Shown: piece by piece, positions 16,269-25,264 of the stretch | How positions within the stretch are numbered: position 1 is the stretch's first letter | Layout of the letters: each line of letters opens with the position of its first letter | Assembly: GCA_002155105.1 (NCBI GenBank) | Contig: MUZD01000001.1 | Span: forward strand, 496,001-560,000 | DNA from: Sedimentibacter sp. SX930 | Lineage (GTDB): Bacteria > Bacillota > Bacilli > Lactobacillales > Aerococcaceae | DNA: 64,000 bases | Direction of reading: 5' to 3' | Notes under the pieces: generated by a model | Database searches by the model: none | Told to the model about the DNA's origin: nothing | Seen by the model: only the letters and a program-made list of their open reading frames with translations | Made by a program: the position numbers and the translations under genes

Positions 16269-16949
16269 CTAACTTATCAATATCGCCTTTTCGATGAAAG
16301 GCAGCTCGTTGATTTCGTAGATCATTTCTTTGGTGGGGACCGTATCCAGATAGAGGATGACCCATTCGGTATCGCTCTCCCTGAAAATGCGGATATCATT
16401 CAGGGGATAGCCTTTGAATGCGAAATAATTCTGCCATTCCGCTTCGCTGTAAAGATGGTATTGGAGCGTATTCTGATGGATGAAATAGATAGGCAGATGC
16501 GCATCCAAACGCATCGAAAAGTTGTCGATGGCAACATGGTTCAGGACGATCGAGCCTCCCCCGATAGAACTGCCCGTAACGGATATTTTTTTCTTGTCCC
16601 GTTCCAACACCATCGTGGCTGTGTTCGGGTGGCCGACGGGGGAGTCGCCGATCTCTTCGATGAATGTCACGGCTATCTTTTGGGATTCGGCCATCTTTAG
16701 GGATTGCGGAATCATCGGATCATCCGCCGCAAAACCGAGTATGCCGCCGAGGATTGCAAAATCGGTGCCGTGCCCGAGATGGGTATCCGCGAAGGATTCG
16801 TAGTAATGGATCGTGACCTTTTTAGGCTTGACCTCGAACAGCTGCGCCGCCGCTTTCCCCAATGCCAGGGCGCCGGCAGTATGCGAACTGGAAGGGCCGA
16901 CCATCACCGGTCCGATGATGTCGAATATGCTTCTGAATGTATGGCTCAT
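16269..16949 (-). CDS. sdaAB: L-serine dehydratase, iron-sulfur-dependent, beta subunit
   Basis: A 226-residue partner of SdaAA. FDIIGPVMVGPSSSHTAGA near the N-terminus is the family signature, followed by ESFADTHLGHGTDFAILGG. A C-terminal ACT-like domain (about residue 150 on, VILYLDTVPTKEMIYEINEL) may sense serine. ATG 16949 follows AAGGAAAGGGGA. Confidence 0.95.
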   Translation of the reverse strand: MSHTFRSIFDIIGPVMVGPSSSHTAGALALGKAAAQLFEVKPKKVTIHYYESFADTHLGHGTDFAILGGILGFAADDPMIPQSLKMAESQKIAVTFIEEIGDSPVGHPNTATMVLERDKKKISVTGSSIGGGSIVLNHVAIDNFSMRLDAHLPIYFIHQNTLQYHLYSEAEWQNYFAFKGYPLNDIRIFRESDTEWVILYLDTVPTKEMIYEINELPFIEKAILIS

Positions 16950-17240
16950 GACGATCCCCTTTCCTTATCGATTCGTGAAAGCTTGCATTTCATTATAGCG
17001 AAAAGGCTGTAGGAATGACAGGACGCCAACACGCTTTTTAGCAGATTCTAATGGCACATGAATAATAATCGAGAAATTAAATTACCTGGACAATGTGTGT
17101 GTGTCTTTCTGATTCATCCATAAAATGAAATTTTCATGTGGTATTGCAAAAGCTCTCTCATTATCGGCATTCCGGCATAGTAACGCTTCCTTTTCATATG
17201 ATATAATGACCTCATCATCCTGAAAGGAACGCGTGAGAAA

Positions 17241-17918
17241 ATGGAACTAAAAGAACTGGTTGGATTAAAAGCTGCAGAATACATCAAAGACGGTATGACA
17301 GTAGGTCTGGGGACGGGCTCGACTGCCTATTATTTTGTGAAGGAAATCGGTAGACGTGTGAACGAGGAAGGATTGAAGATCACTGGGGTGACGACTTCTA
17401 TCCAAACGAAGGAATTGGCTGAGTCGTTAGGGATTCCGTTGAAGAGTGTGGATGAAGTTACTTGCATCGACATCACAGTGGACGGAGCCGATGAAATCAG
17501 CGAAGATTTCCAAGGGATCAAAGGCGGCGGCGGAGCCTTGCTGTTCGAAAAGATCGTTGCCGATAATTCCAAGAAAGTCATCTGGATCGTCGATGAAAGC
17601 AAAATGGTGAAACATCTGGGAGCATTCCCGCTGCCAGTGGAAGTTGTCTGCTACGGATCGATCCAACTGTTCAATAAATTCAACGAAAAAGGCTACAATC
17701 CGGAATTCCGCAAGACAGCAACCGGGGACTATTATTTGACTGATGAGAAGAATAACATCATCGATCTGCATCTGGGTGAAATTTTGGATCCGAAGGCACT
17801 TGCCGAGGACCTGATCCATCTGACCGGTGTCGTGGAACATGGTTTGTTCCTGGATTGTGTGGATACCGTTTTGGTCGGTACAAAAGACGGCGTGAAAGTG
17901 ATCGAAGCGAAAAGATAA
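17241..17918 (+). CDS. rpiA: Ribose-5-phosphate isomerase A
   Basis: RpiA interconverts ribose-5-phosphate and ribulose-5-phosphate in the pentose phosphate pathway. The 225-residue protein shows [14 protein letters not shown] (phosphate loop), [10 protein letters not shown] (catalytic Asp region), [13 protein letters not shown] and the C-terminal [25 protein letters not shown] precedes ATG 17241, and a TATAAT box lies near 17201. pdp follows after 78 bp on the same strand; the pair joins nucleoside breakdown to sugar phosphate metabolism. Confidence 0.96.
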   Translation: MELKELVGLKAAEYIKDGMTVGLGTGSTAYYFVKEIGRRVNEEGLKITGVTTSIQTKELAESLGIPLKSVDEVTCIDITVDGADEISEDFQGIKGGGGALLFEKIVADNSKKVIWIVDESKMVKHLGAFPLPVEVVCYGSIQLFNKFNEKGYNPEFRKTATGDYYLTDEKNNIIDLHLGEILDPKALAEDLIHLTGVVEHGLFLDCVDTVLVGTKDGVKVIEAKR

Positions 17919-17996
17919 GCTTCACCTCAGATGCACAAAAACGTTTTGCGCTGTGCTTGATATTCGAAAAGTCAGATTCAGATGGAGGAAAAGCCT

Positions 17997-19298
17997 ATGA
18001 GAATGGTAGATTTAATTATCAAGAAACAAGAAGGCAAAGCATTGACGAAAGAAGAAATCCGTTTCATCATCGATGGCTACACGGATGGGTCGATCCCTGA
18101 TTATCAGATGAGCGCCTGGGCGATGGCCGTATTTTTCCAGGACATGACCGATGAAGAGCGGATGGAATTGACGATGGCCATGGCTGAGTCCGGCGATCAG
18201 ATCGATCTTTCCGCCATTGAAGGAATAAAAGTCGACAAACATTCAACCGGTGGCGTCGGCGACACGACGACGTTGGTTTTGGCTCCATTGGTCGCCAGCT
18301 GCGGCGTGCCGGTAGCGAAAATGAGCGGACGCGGACTGGGGCATACAGGCGGAACGCTGGATAAACTGGAATCGATCCCCGGCTTCCACGTGGAGATCGA
18401 CGAAGCGACCTTTGCGTCCATCGTGAATGAAAACAAGGTCGCCGTAATCGGGCAATCCGGCAACCTCTGCCCTGCAGACAAAAAATTATATGCGCTGCGG
18501 GATGTGACCGGAACCGTGAACTCATTGCCGCTGATCGCAAGTTCGATCATGTGCAAAAAAATCGCAGCCGGTGCGGATGCGATCGTGCTCGATGTGAAAA
18601 TCGGAGCCGGAGCGTTCATGAAGACGGAAGAGGATGCGCGGGCACTTGCCCATGCGATGGTCAAAATCGGCAATCTGGCCGGCCGCAAAACGATGGCGAT
18701 CATTTCCGACATGAGCCAACCTTTGGGTGTGGCTGTAGGGAACGCCTTGGAAGTTGAAGTGGCGATCGAAACGTTGAAGGGCAACGGGCCGAAAGACCTG
18801 GAGGCGCTCTGTATCGAATTGGGAAGCCAGATGGTCTATCTGGGCGGAAAAGCGGCTGATTTGGCTGAAGCCCGTGCACTTGTGACAGAAAACCTCCGCA
18901 ACGGCAAAGCCTTGGAGAAATTCAAAGTTTTTGTAGCCTCCCAAGGCGGGAACCCGGCAGTCGTGGATGATTATTCATTGATGCCGCAAGCCTCGCGCCA
19001 ACATGATGTTTTGGCAGAAGCATCCGGGTATGTGACGGAAATCATTGCGGATGATATCGGAGTGGCCGCTATGCTTTTAGGGGCTGGACGCGCCACCAAA
19101 GAAAGCACGATCGATCTGTCGGCTGGACTGAAGATTCTTAAAAAAGTCGGTGATCCGGTCCAAAAAGGCGAAGCAATCGTCAAGATGTTCGCCAACAAAG
19201 CAGATTTCAGTCAGGCCGAAAAACTGATCCAGGAAGCCTATTCCATCGGGGAAGAACAAAAAGAAATCACGCTGATCCACAGTGTCATCTTAGATTGA
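17997..19298 (+). CDS. pdp: Pyrimidine-nucleoside phosphorylase
   Basis: Pdp cleaves uridine and thymidine with phosphate, releasing the base and (deoxy)ribose-1-phosphate. The 433-residue product has the family start [17 protein letters not shown], the phosphate-binding [33 protein letters not shown] and the C-terminal alpha/beta domain. ATG 17997 is chosen because GGAGG lies 8 bases upstream and Bacillus Pdp begins at the same residue; ATG 17982 would overlap that site. With rpiA upstream, nucleoside sugars can feed the pentose phosphate pathway. Confidence 0.95.
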   Translation: MRMVDLIIKKQEGKALTKEEIRFIIDGYTDGSIPDYQMSAWAMAVFFQDMTDEERMELTMAMAESGDQIDLSAIEGIKVDKHSTGGVGDTTTLVLAPLVASCGVPVAKMSGRGLGHTGGTLDKLESIPGFHVEIDEATFASIVNENKVAVIGQSGNLCPADKKLYALRDVTGTVNSLPLIASSIMCKKIAAGADAIVLDVKIGAGAFMKTEEDARALAHAMVKIGNLAGRKTMAIISDMSQPLGVAVGNALEVEVAIETLKGNGPKDLEALCIELGSQMVYLGGKAADLAEARALVTENLRNGKALEKFKVFVASQGGNPAVVDDYSLMPQASRQHDVLAEASGYVTEIIADDIGVAAMLLGAGRATKESTIDLSAGLKILKKVGDPVQKGEAIVKMFANKADFSQAEKLIQEAYSIGEEQKEITLIHSVILD

Positions 19299-19303
19299 AC
19301 ACA

Positions 19304-19354
19304 AAAGCATCCGAGCCGCACACGATAAAATGTGTGCAGTTCGGATGCTTTTTA
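19304..19354 (+). terminator. Intrinsic terminator after pdp
   Basis: AAAAGCATCCGA pairs with TCGGATGCTTTT through an inner CACAC/GTGTG stem, followed by T residues. Confidence 0.88.
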
Positions 19355-19446
19355 AATATTAGGCAAGTATAAAACATTTTCAATCCAAAGGTGCATCACT
19401 GTAGATGTTTTACGGGTTTGTAAAATATTTTATGCATCAAAAATGA

Positions 19447-19567
19447 TGTCTAGCGGTACAAGCCTGCCTCTCGGAAATTAGATAAATCTGACCCATTGCG
19501 CTCTGCGATGCTCATTCAGGGCCAGATTTCCTAAATTTCTTTCGAGGCAGAGCGGGCTTGTACCGCT
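19447..19567. repeat. Long stem element, copy 1 (3' of the mgtC-like gene)
   Basis: AGCGGTACAAGCC at 19452 pairs with GGGCTTGTACCGCT ending at 19567. Inner arms are GCCTC/GAGGC, GAAATTAG with TAAATTTC, and AAATCTG/CAGATTT. The apical part contains ATTGCGCTCTGCGATGCTCA. A conserved flank TGTCTAGC precedes the stem. It ends five bases before the stop codon side of the minus-strand gene at 19572. A related copy lies 3' of pyc. Confidence 0.75.
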
Positions 19568-19571
19568 TTTC

Positions 19572-20276
19572 CTATTGGTCGAAGGTTACGTTCGTGATGT
19601 CCTTGCTCATGTTCAGCAGATCGTTCACCAGATCCTTTTTCTTATAGTAATGCGGTAATCCAATCCCGTAGATGACGATATATTTCGGGTAATCGCTCTC
19701 CGGATTCTCGATCAGAAACTTCATATCCGAAGTCTCGATGTTGTTTTCGGAAAGGAACAATTCGATCGCTTTCTTCAAATCCTGGTGGCGATAATGGATT
19801 TCCACATGCAGCCCGCCGATGGAAGTCCTGAGTTTTTTGATGATATGCAGAACGACATAAAGAATCAGGCAGCCGATGAAAGATAGGAAATAATAACCCA
19901 TCCCGACGGCAATCCCGAGACCGGCGACCGTCCAAATCGTTGCTGCCGATGTCAGGCCGGTGACCGTATCCCGTTTGGTGATGAGGATCGTGCCGGCGCC
20001 GAGGAACCCGATACCGCTGACGATCTGGGCGATGATGCGCGTGAAGTCGACCGTGATGCTGGATGCGATATCCGGATTCGCAATCGCCAAGTTCAGACTG
20101 TAAAAAGCGATTTCGAGCTGAATCAATGTGATGAGGCAAGCTGAAACGGAAACGATGATGTTCGTACGCAGACCCGCTGCTTGACGATTCTCTTCGCGTT
20201 CATAGCCGATGATGCCACCGACAAATACCGCCGCAAGCAAGCGCATCGTTATTTCCAATGTGCTGATGGAATACAC
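19572..20276 (-). CDS. MgtC/SapB family membrane protein
   Basis: A 234-residue membrane protein. Four to five N-terminal helices carry the family signature AAVFVGGIIGYEREENRQAAGLRTN, then SGIGFLGAGTI and GLTSAATIWTVAGLGIAVGMGYY. A soluble ACT-like C-terminal domain follows (from about residue 150, GGLHVEIHYRHQ). Members influence magnesium homeostasis and membrane potential; the exact role here is not known. GTG 20276 is preferred because AAAGGGGGG lies 7 bases before it. Confidence 0.88.
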   Translation of the reverse strand: MYSISTLEITMRLLAAVFVGGIIGYEREENRQAAGLRTNIIVSVSACLITLIQLEIAFYSLNLAIANPDIASSITVDFTRIIAQIVSGIGFLGAGTILITKRDTVTGLTSAATIWTVAGLGIAVGMGYYFLSFIGCLILYVVLHIIKKLRTSIGGLHVEIHYRHQDLKKAIELFLSENNIETSDMKFLIENPESDYPKYIVIYGIGLPHYYKKKDLVNDLLNMSKDITNVTFDQ

Positions 20277-20444
20277 AGCAGTCCCCCCTTTCAAAATAGA
20301 GCATTTCTTCCATTTTAAAGCATCTGCAGTATTCTGTAAAAGGAAATGACGATTTTCTGAAAATATGCAGAATCACGCCGATTCTTCCTTCCTCATGTGA
20401 TAAAATGGGAATTAACATGAATTTTTGATTAGAGGAGGGACAAT

Positions 20445-21149
20445 ATGTCGAAAAAAGAGTGGCTGGCTGGGATGAAAGCCATCTATCCGGTTTGTTTCGG
20501 TTACATTCCGATGGGTTTGGCCTGCGGGGTGCTGCTGCAGCAAGCCGGCTATCATTGGTTGGCTGTCATGCTGATGAGCCTGATCATCTACGGGGGCGCT
20601 TCGCAGTTCATGATCGCTTCGATGACTGCGGCGGGGGCAGGCCTTCTGGAAATGGTGATCATGATTTTTTTCATCAATCTGAGGCATCTCTTGATGAGTT
20701 CCAGCCTGGCCCACAGAATCCGCGAGAAGAGCACGGTTTTCAGCATATTCTTTGCCCAGACGATCACCGATGAATCGTTCGCCGTCAACACGCTGTATTT
20801 CAAAACCGAAGGCATGTGGAATCCAACGAAAGCAATTGCCGCAAATGTCACGGCCTACGCTACCTGGATTTTGAGCACCGGGATCGGGGCGATGGCCGGT
20901 AAGAGCATCGCTTTGTCGCCGGTTGTGATGAATTACATCCTCATTGCGATGTTCATCTTCCTGCTCATTTCCCAGATTGAGAACCGTATCGTGTTCTGGA
21001 CGGCTGTATTTTCCAGCATCACAGCAGTCCTGTTGATGAGTCTGCTGCACCATAACATCGCCATCGTCCTGACGTCGATTCTGGCCTCCGGATTTGGGCT
21101 GTACCTTCAGAATAAGAAAGACGAAAAGGAGGGGATTTTGCGTGGATGA
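20445..21149 (+). CDS. azlC: AzlC family branched-chain amino acid exporter, large subunit
   Basis: A 234-residue membrane protein of the LIV-E exporter family. It starts with MSKKEWLAGMKAIYPVCFGY, then IPMGLACGVLLQQAGY, and contains GGASQFMIASM and NLRHLLMSSSLAHRI, typical of AzlC. About six to seven hydrophobic helices are visible. AGAGGAGG precedes ATG 20445. It overlaps azlD by 8 bp. In Bacillus AzlCD exports leucine analogues. Confidence 0.92.
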   Translation: MSKKEWLAGMKAIYPVCFGYIPMGLACGVLLQQAGYHWLAVMLMSLIIYGGASQFMIASMTAAGAGLLEMVIMIFFINLRHLLMSSSLAHRIREKSTVFSIFFAQTITDESFAVNTLYFKTEGMWNPTKAIAANVTAYATWILSTGIGAMAGKSIALSPVVMNYILIAMFIFLLISQIENRIVFWTAVFSSITAVLLMSLLHHNIAIVLTSILASGFGLYLQNKKDEKEGILRG

Positions 21150-21465
21150 TAAAGCATTATGGCTCATTTTGGGTGGCGGTTTGGTGACTTTTCTGCCCAG
21201 ATGGCTCCCGATTGTTGCCTTGAAGAACGCGCGGATTCCAATCTGGTTCCAGAAATGGATGAGCTTCCTGCCGGTTTCCATCTTTTCGGCATTGATCGCT
21301 TCGGATATCTTTTTCTGGGAAGGCAATGTTTCCTTTAATATATTGGAAAACGCCAAACTATTACCGTCGCTTGTGACTGCAGTGGTGGCTTATTATTCGA
21401 AAAATATGATTCTCTCCGTCATCGTCGGCATCGTGGGCATCAGTCTGATGGTGTGGGCACTTTGA
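21142..21465 (+). CDS. azlD: AzlD family exporter, small subunit
   Basis: A 107-residue membrane protein that partners AzlC. GGGLVTFLPRWLPIVALK at residues 11-28 and FLPVSIFSALIASDIFF are family features, with four helices. GTG 21142 is chosen as start because AAGGAGGGG lies upstream; an earlier start would add 16 residues out of keeping with the family. Confidence 0.9.
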   Translation: MDDKALWLILGGGLVTFLPRWLPIVALKNARIPIWFQKWMSFLPVSIFSALIASDIFFWEGNVSFNILENAKLLPSLVTAVVAYYSKNMILSVIVGIVGISLMVWAL

Positions 21466-21515
21466 TTTTACTTTCCTTTTTTTAATTGTTTTGCCATCAT
21501 ATTTTCATTATTGTG

Positions 21516-21544
21516 TTGACATGCTTTTGTTTGTTGATTATGAT
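21516..21544 (+). promoter_or_regulatory. Promoter of the trpX-type leader transcript
   Basis: TTGACA (21516-21521), a 17-bp spacer and TATGAT (21539-21544) form a near-consensus sigma-A promoter. Transcription should begin near 21551, about 24 bases before the leader peptide ATG. Confidence 0.85.
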
Positions 21545-21574
21545 GAATGCATACAAGCAGAGGAGGCAGTCGCG

Positions 21575-21637
21575 ATGCAAACAATCACACGTGTAACAGC
21601 AACGAACGGAAAAAGCTGGCAAAGCCGCATAGTGTAG
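21575..21637 (+). CDS. Putative 20-residue leader peptide with one Trp codon
   Basis: ATG 21575 follows GAGGAGG at good spacing and opens a 20-codon frame: MQTITRVTATNGKSWQSRIV, then TAG. The single Trp codon is at 21617-21619. The last codons contain CCGCATAG (21625-21632), which can pair with CTATGCGG (21697-21704) in the 3' arm of the following terminator. A ribosome on the peptide would therefore decide which structure forms. This is the layout of ribosome-mediated attenuation; TnaC of E. coli is a known leader that senses tryptophan with one Trp codon. Translation has not been shown. Confidence 0.65.
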   Translation: MQTITRVTATNGKSWQSRIV

Positions 21638-21660
21638 GTTGATCGTGTGACAGGACTGTC

Positions 21661-21710
21661 CATAGATGCAACCTCAGATTTAATCTGGATTAGCGTCTAT
21701 GCGGATTTTT
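21661..21710 (+). terminator. First terminator (attenuator) in the trpX leader
   Basis: CATAGATGC (21661-21669) pairs with GCGTCTATG (21693-21701), with an inner CAGATT/AATCTG hairpin, and T residues follow. Its distal arm can instead pair with the end of the leader peptide frame. Confidence 0.75.
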
Positions 21711-21739
21711 CCTTCTTTTACTTATTCAGGAAACCATCA

Positions 21740-21774
21740 CCGCAAAGACTATCAGGGTCTCTGCGGTTTTTTTT
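21740..21774 (+). terminator. Second terminator in the trpX leader
   Basis: CCGCA-A-AGAC pairs with GTCT-C-TGCGG (one mismatch), followed by eight T. It still precedes the structural gene, so readthrough of two terminators is needed for expression. Confidence 0.8.
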
Positions 21775-21848
21775 GTATCCAAAAACGCTTTTTTATCCGG
21801 ATTAGGATGTGTACGGAAAATGAAATTTCAAAAAATGGAGGAGTTTTG

Positions 21849-22874
21849 ATGATGAAAAATGGGATGAAAAATATGTTGCGATTGAGCTCGGTAGTGGCGA
21901 TCGGGTTGTTGGCTGCTTGCGGAAACACAGCGTCGGAAAATGATTCTTCTGCGGCTACAAATGAAAGCGAACAGGAACAGGTTTATATCGGCATCCTGCA
22001 GTTGACGACGCATCCGGCCTTGGATCAGATCACGGAAGGCATCCTGGATGAGTTGGCGTCTGCCGGCTATGTCGACGGCGAGAATGCCACCATCGATTTC
22101 CAGAATGCGCAAGGCGACCAAGCGAACATGAAATCGATCGCTGAAAGCTTCGTCAGCCATGACGCAGACATCATGATCGGCGTCGCGACGCCAGCCGCGC
22201 AAGCGCTGAAGAATGCCTCAGATGAGATTCCGGTGATCCTTGGCGCGGTCCAGGATCCAGTCGGCGCTGGACTGGTTGAATCCTTGGAAATTCCCGGCAG
22301 CAATGCAACGGGGCTGTCGAACCGGACACCTTCGAACGAGCAGATGGCTTTGATCAAGCAATTCCTGCCGGAAGCCACAACAATCGGCGTCATGTACACG
22401 ACTGCCGAAGACAATGCGATCATCTCCGGCCAACGCGCTGAACAGGCGGCAGCGAATCTTGGATTTGAAGTCGTGACAAGAACGATCACTACTTCGAACG
22501 ATATCGCCCAAGCAGCGGAAAGTCTGGCCAAAGAGGTGGACGCGATCTATGTACCGAATGACAATGTCATCGCGAGCGGGATGGCAACCTTGGTGGATGC
22601 GGCCGATGCGTTCGGCATCCCGGTTTTCCCGGCTGCTGATACGATGGTGAAAGACGGCGGCGTTGCGACTTTCGCGCCAAGCCAATACGGCATGGGTACG
22701 CAGATCGGCCAAATTGCGGCCGACATCCTGAAAGGCGCTGACCCGGCGACTTATCCGGTCCAACTTGTCAAAGAGAATTCCGTTTACATCAACCAAGCCA
22801 AAGTGGACGAACTGGGCTTGACGATTCCGGAAGACGTCAAAGCCGATGCGGTGTTTGTGGAATTGGCTGAATAA
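21849..22874 (+). CDS. trpX: ABC transporter substrate-binding lipoprotein (TrpX type)
   Basis: A 341-residue lipoprotein of the ABC_sub_bind family (PF04392), related to streptococcal TrpX, the predicted tryptophan-binding component. Lipobox LLAAC places Cys24 at the mature start. Family motifs: VYIGILQLTTHPALDQITEG, LVGVATPAAQ-like text (seen as MIGVATPAAQALKNA), ILGAVQDPVGAGLVESL, TGLSNRTPSNEQM, YVPNDNVIASGM and ATFAPSQYGMGTQIG. GGAGGAG precedes ATG 21849. No permease or ATPase gene follows; a terminator stands directly downstream. The leader peptide with a Trp codon supports a tryptophan link, but the ligand is inferred. Confidence 0.82.
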   Translation: MMKNGMKNMLRLSSVVAIGLLAACGNTASENDSSAATNESEQEQVYIGILQLTTHPALDQITEGILDELASAGYVDGENATIDFQNAQGDQANMKSIAESFVSHDADIMIGVATPAAQALKNASDEIPVILGAVQDPVGAGLVESLEIPGSNATGLSNRTPSNEQMALIKQFLPEATTIGVMYTTAEDNAIISGQRAEQAAANLGFEVVTRTITTSNDIAQAAESLAKEVDAIYVPNDNVIASGMATLVDAADAFGIPVFPAADTMVKDGGVATFAPSQYGMGTQIGQIAADILKGADPATYPVQLVKENSVYINQAKVDELGLTIPEDVKADAVFVELAE

Positions 22875-22888
22875 TAGTCATATATGGG

Positions 22889-22922
22889 GGGCTCATCCAA
22901 TTGCGGATGAGCTTCTTTTTTT
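22889..22922 (+). terminator. Intrinsic terminator after trpX
   Basis: GCTCATCC pairs with GGATGAGC, followed by a T run. Confidence 0.88.
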
Positions 22923-22994
22923 GGAGTGGCACTGGGTAGGCGTGAGCTGAGGTTACCGGATGCGGAGAAAAACTGATCTGTCGGTCGAACGGAT

Positions 22995-23052
22995 CAAAAA
23001 AACAAAAACGCGCCAACGATCAGTATCTTCCTACCGTTCGCTGGCGCGTTTA
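22995..23052 (-). terminator. Terminator of the mevalonate operon
   Basis: AAACGCGCCA pairs with TGGCGCGTTT around 26 bases. On the minus strand the stem is followed by T-rich sequence (reading 23006 down to 22995). Confidence 0.8.
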
Positions 23053-23060
23053 TATTATAT

Positions 23061-24128
23061 TCAACTTTTTACTGAACGATTGGCGTACTGACGGTAGTCG
23101 ATCCCGCGCATCTCGCACCAGTCGATGATGTCCCTTTGGAAGATGAGATCCGTCCGAGCCAGATCGGCAACCGATGTTTTGCCAAGCATCGCCATCACCG
23201 TCGTGATCTGTTCCTTCCAAGCTTCGACCGTTTCGGCAGTCTTCTCCGGTCCATTGCTCAGTACCATATGCAGGAACTGGCCGGAAAGTCCGACAGCCTT
23301 CGCGCCCAAGCTCAAAGCCTTGACGATGTCCAGCGGTGTTTTGATGCCGCCTGATGCAAGGAACTCCGCTTTTCCGCGGTGAGCATCGGCTTCCAACAGC
23401 GAAATCAAAGTCGATTGGCCCCAGTTTTCCAACTCATCATAGGCTAGTGCTGTCCGCCTTGCGTTTTCGATAGCCGCAAAGTTCGTGCCACCTTTGCCGG
23501 AGACATCGATCGTCCGGACACCTACAGCAATCAGTTGTCCGATCGTTTCCCGACTCATGCCGAAACCGACTTCCTTCACGATGACGGGGACGCCGACATG
23601 CGCTGTGATTTCCTCGATCTGGCGCAGCCACATCGTGAAATCACGGTCGCCTTCGGGCATGATCATTTCCTGTGGCGCGTTTATGTGGATCTGCAAAGCA
23701 TCGGCCTCGAGAATATCCACGGCGCGTTTGGCATTTTCGAGCGAATGGTGGGCGCCGATATTCGCCATTATCTGGCCGCTCGGGTTAACTTTGCGGATGA
23801 CCGAAAAGCTGTCGCTTACGCTGGGGTCCTTCAACGCCGCACTGACCGAGCCGGAAGCCATCGCCAAGCCGGTCATTTTTGCGACAGTCGCCAGATCTGC
23901 ATTGATCTGTTTGGTACGTTCGCTGCCGCCGGTCATGCCGTTGATGTAGAAGGGCGCAGCTAGGTTCATCCCTGCCATCTCCGTCTGCAGCGAAATGTCC
24001 GCAACTTTCAGATTGGGTAAAGAGTGATGAATAAAGCGCATCTTCCCGAAATCGGACTGATTGCTTGGCTCATATTGTTTTTCGGCCAAATCGACGTGCT
24101 GGTCTTTTCTGTTTGAATCAAGCGTCAT
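23061..24128 (-). CDS. fni: Type 2 isopentenyl-diphosphate delta-isomerase
   Basis: This FMN- and NADPH-dependent enzyme interconverts IPP and DMAPP, the last step before prenyl chain synthesis. The 355-residue product contains AAPFYINGMTGGSERTKQIN, VIVKEVGFGMSRETIGQL, VSGKGGTNFAAIENARR and LASGGIKTPLDIVKAL (FMN phosphate site). ATG 24128 overlaps the mvaK2 stop codon in the ATGA manner and has AAAGGAGC upstream; TTG 24146 would add six residues. It is the last gene of the mevalonate operon. Confidence 0.95.
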   Translation of the reverse strand: MTLDSNRKDQHVDLAEKQYEPSNQSDFGKMRFIHHSLPNLKVADISLQTEMAGMNLAAPFYINGMTGGSERTKQINADLATVAKMTGLAMASGSVSAALKDPSVSDSFSVIRKVNPSGQIMANIGAHHSLENAKRAVDILEADALQIHINAPQEMIMPEGDRDFTMWLRQIEEITAHVGVPVIVKEVGFGMSRETIGQLIAVGVRTIDVSGKGGTNFAAIENARRTALAYDELENWGQSTLISLLEADAHRGKAEFLASGGIKTPLDIVKALSLGAKAVGLSGQFLHMVLSNGPEKTAETVEAWKEQITTVMAMLGKTSVADLARTDLIFQRDIIDWCEMRGIDYRQYANRSVKS

Positions 24129-25240
24129 TCGGATGCTCCTTTCCAATCGATGGCTGCTGCACTTCTAACGTAGCTGAAGACATGCAGCGGCAAGTTCATG
24201 ATCCCGACTTTTTCCCATTCGGAAATCAAGGGGATGATGCCCGATTGCCTATCGATGATGACGATGCCGCAGTCTCCGCCGCCAGCACCTGATGATTTTG
24301 CCGCACCCAGATTCTTTTCGGCCAAGTCGCATAACTGCGTCAAAGGAGGCGTTTCGATGACGACGCCTGTGTGCGCAGTCAATTGTTGGAGCAGCAAACG
24401 GTTCTCGCGGATGCCTACCTGAATCGCCTGCAGATCGCCTTGTTCGAAAGCGGCGATCATGGCGTTCACGCACTTTTTGCTGGCTTCCAGGAATGTTTTG
24501 TAATAATCGTCGATGCCGCCGCGGACATCGTTGACGCGGTCGACAAGATGGGTGGTCGAAGCCGGCGAGCCGGTCCAGCCGATCACCAACCGCAGATTGG
24601 CTGGTGGTGTCAAGGGCCGGATCATCAATTGCGGCCAGGGTGATTCCAACAACTCGGTGAGCGTCAACTCGGCTGCTTGTTTCATTACCCATTCCCTGTC
24701 GAAACAGGCATAAGCGATCCAGCCGCCGTAGGTGCTTGCGGCAATGTCACCGAAAGAGCCGTTGCTTTTGACGGACAGATGCGCCAATGCGGCCAATTTG
24801 TAGACCAATTCAAATTCCGGATCGATCGCATAAAATTTCAGCAACGCTTTGATTGTCGCGACCGTCACTGCACCGCTCGATCCCAGTCCATATTTTTTCC
24901 CGCTGGCGTTGTCCAACTCGCTCTTCACGGACAGATGGAAATAGGATAACGGTACCCCGGTTTCTTTGATATAGCGTTCCGTCACCTTGACAGCTTCGGT
25001 GATGTAGAGGAACGGATTTTCGCGCTGGTCGATGACCAACTGATCTTCTTCGCGGGTCCAAGGAATAGGCAAACCGCCATACTGCGCCGACCGGATCGTT
25101 CCGGTCGTATCGGCTTCTTCCAAAGACACTGTAATGAACTGATCCAAGGCGACCAAAATCGATGGATGGCCCGGCGTCACTACCGCATATTCTCCGGCGA
25201 TGAACAATTTACCCGGAGCACTTGCTTCTGTTACAGTCAT
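24125..25240 (-). CDS. mvaK2: Phosphomevalonate kinase
   Basis: A GHMP kinase of 371 residues that phosphorylates mevalonate-5-phosphate. The N-terminal APGKLFIAGEYAVVTPGHPS, the ATP loop KKYGLGSSGAVTVATIKAL and a C-terminal GAGGGDCGIVI are typical. It lies between mvaD (24 bp spacing) and fni (4-bp overlap) in the usual Gram-positive order. Confidence 0.95.
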   Translation of the reverse strand: MTVTEASAPGKLFIAGEYAVVTPGHPSILVALDQFITVSLEEADTTGTIRSAQYGGLPIPWTREEDQLVIDQRENPFLYITEAVKVTERYIKETGVPLSYFHLSVKSELDNASGKKYGLGSSGAVTVATIKALLKFYAIDPEFELVYKLAALAHLSVKSNGSFGDIAASTYGGWIAYACFDREWVMKQAAELTLTELLESPWPQLMIRPLTPPANLRLVIGWTGSPASTTHLVDRVNDVRGGIDDYYKTFLEASKKCVNAMIAAFEQGDLQAIQVGIRENRLLLQQLTAHTGVVIETPPLTQLCDLAEKNLGAAKSSGAGGGDCGIVIIDRQSGIIPLISEWEKVGIMNLPLHVFSYVRSAAAIDWKGASE

Positions 25241-25264
25241 ACGTTCAACCCTCTCTATTCCTGA

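Noticed and set aside
20412-21356. 314-codon minus-strand frame opposite azlCD
   Set aside because: It is antisense to well-supported membrane protein genes and has a low-complexity, His/Gln-rich sequence.
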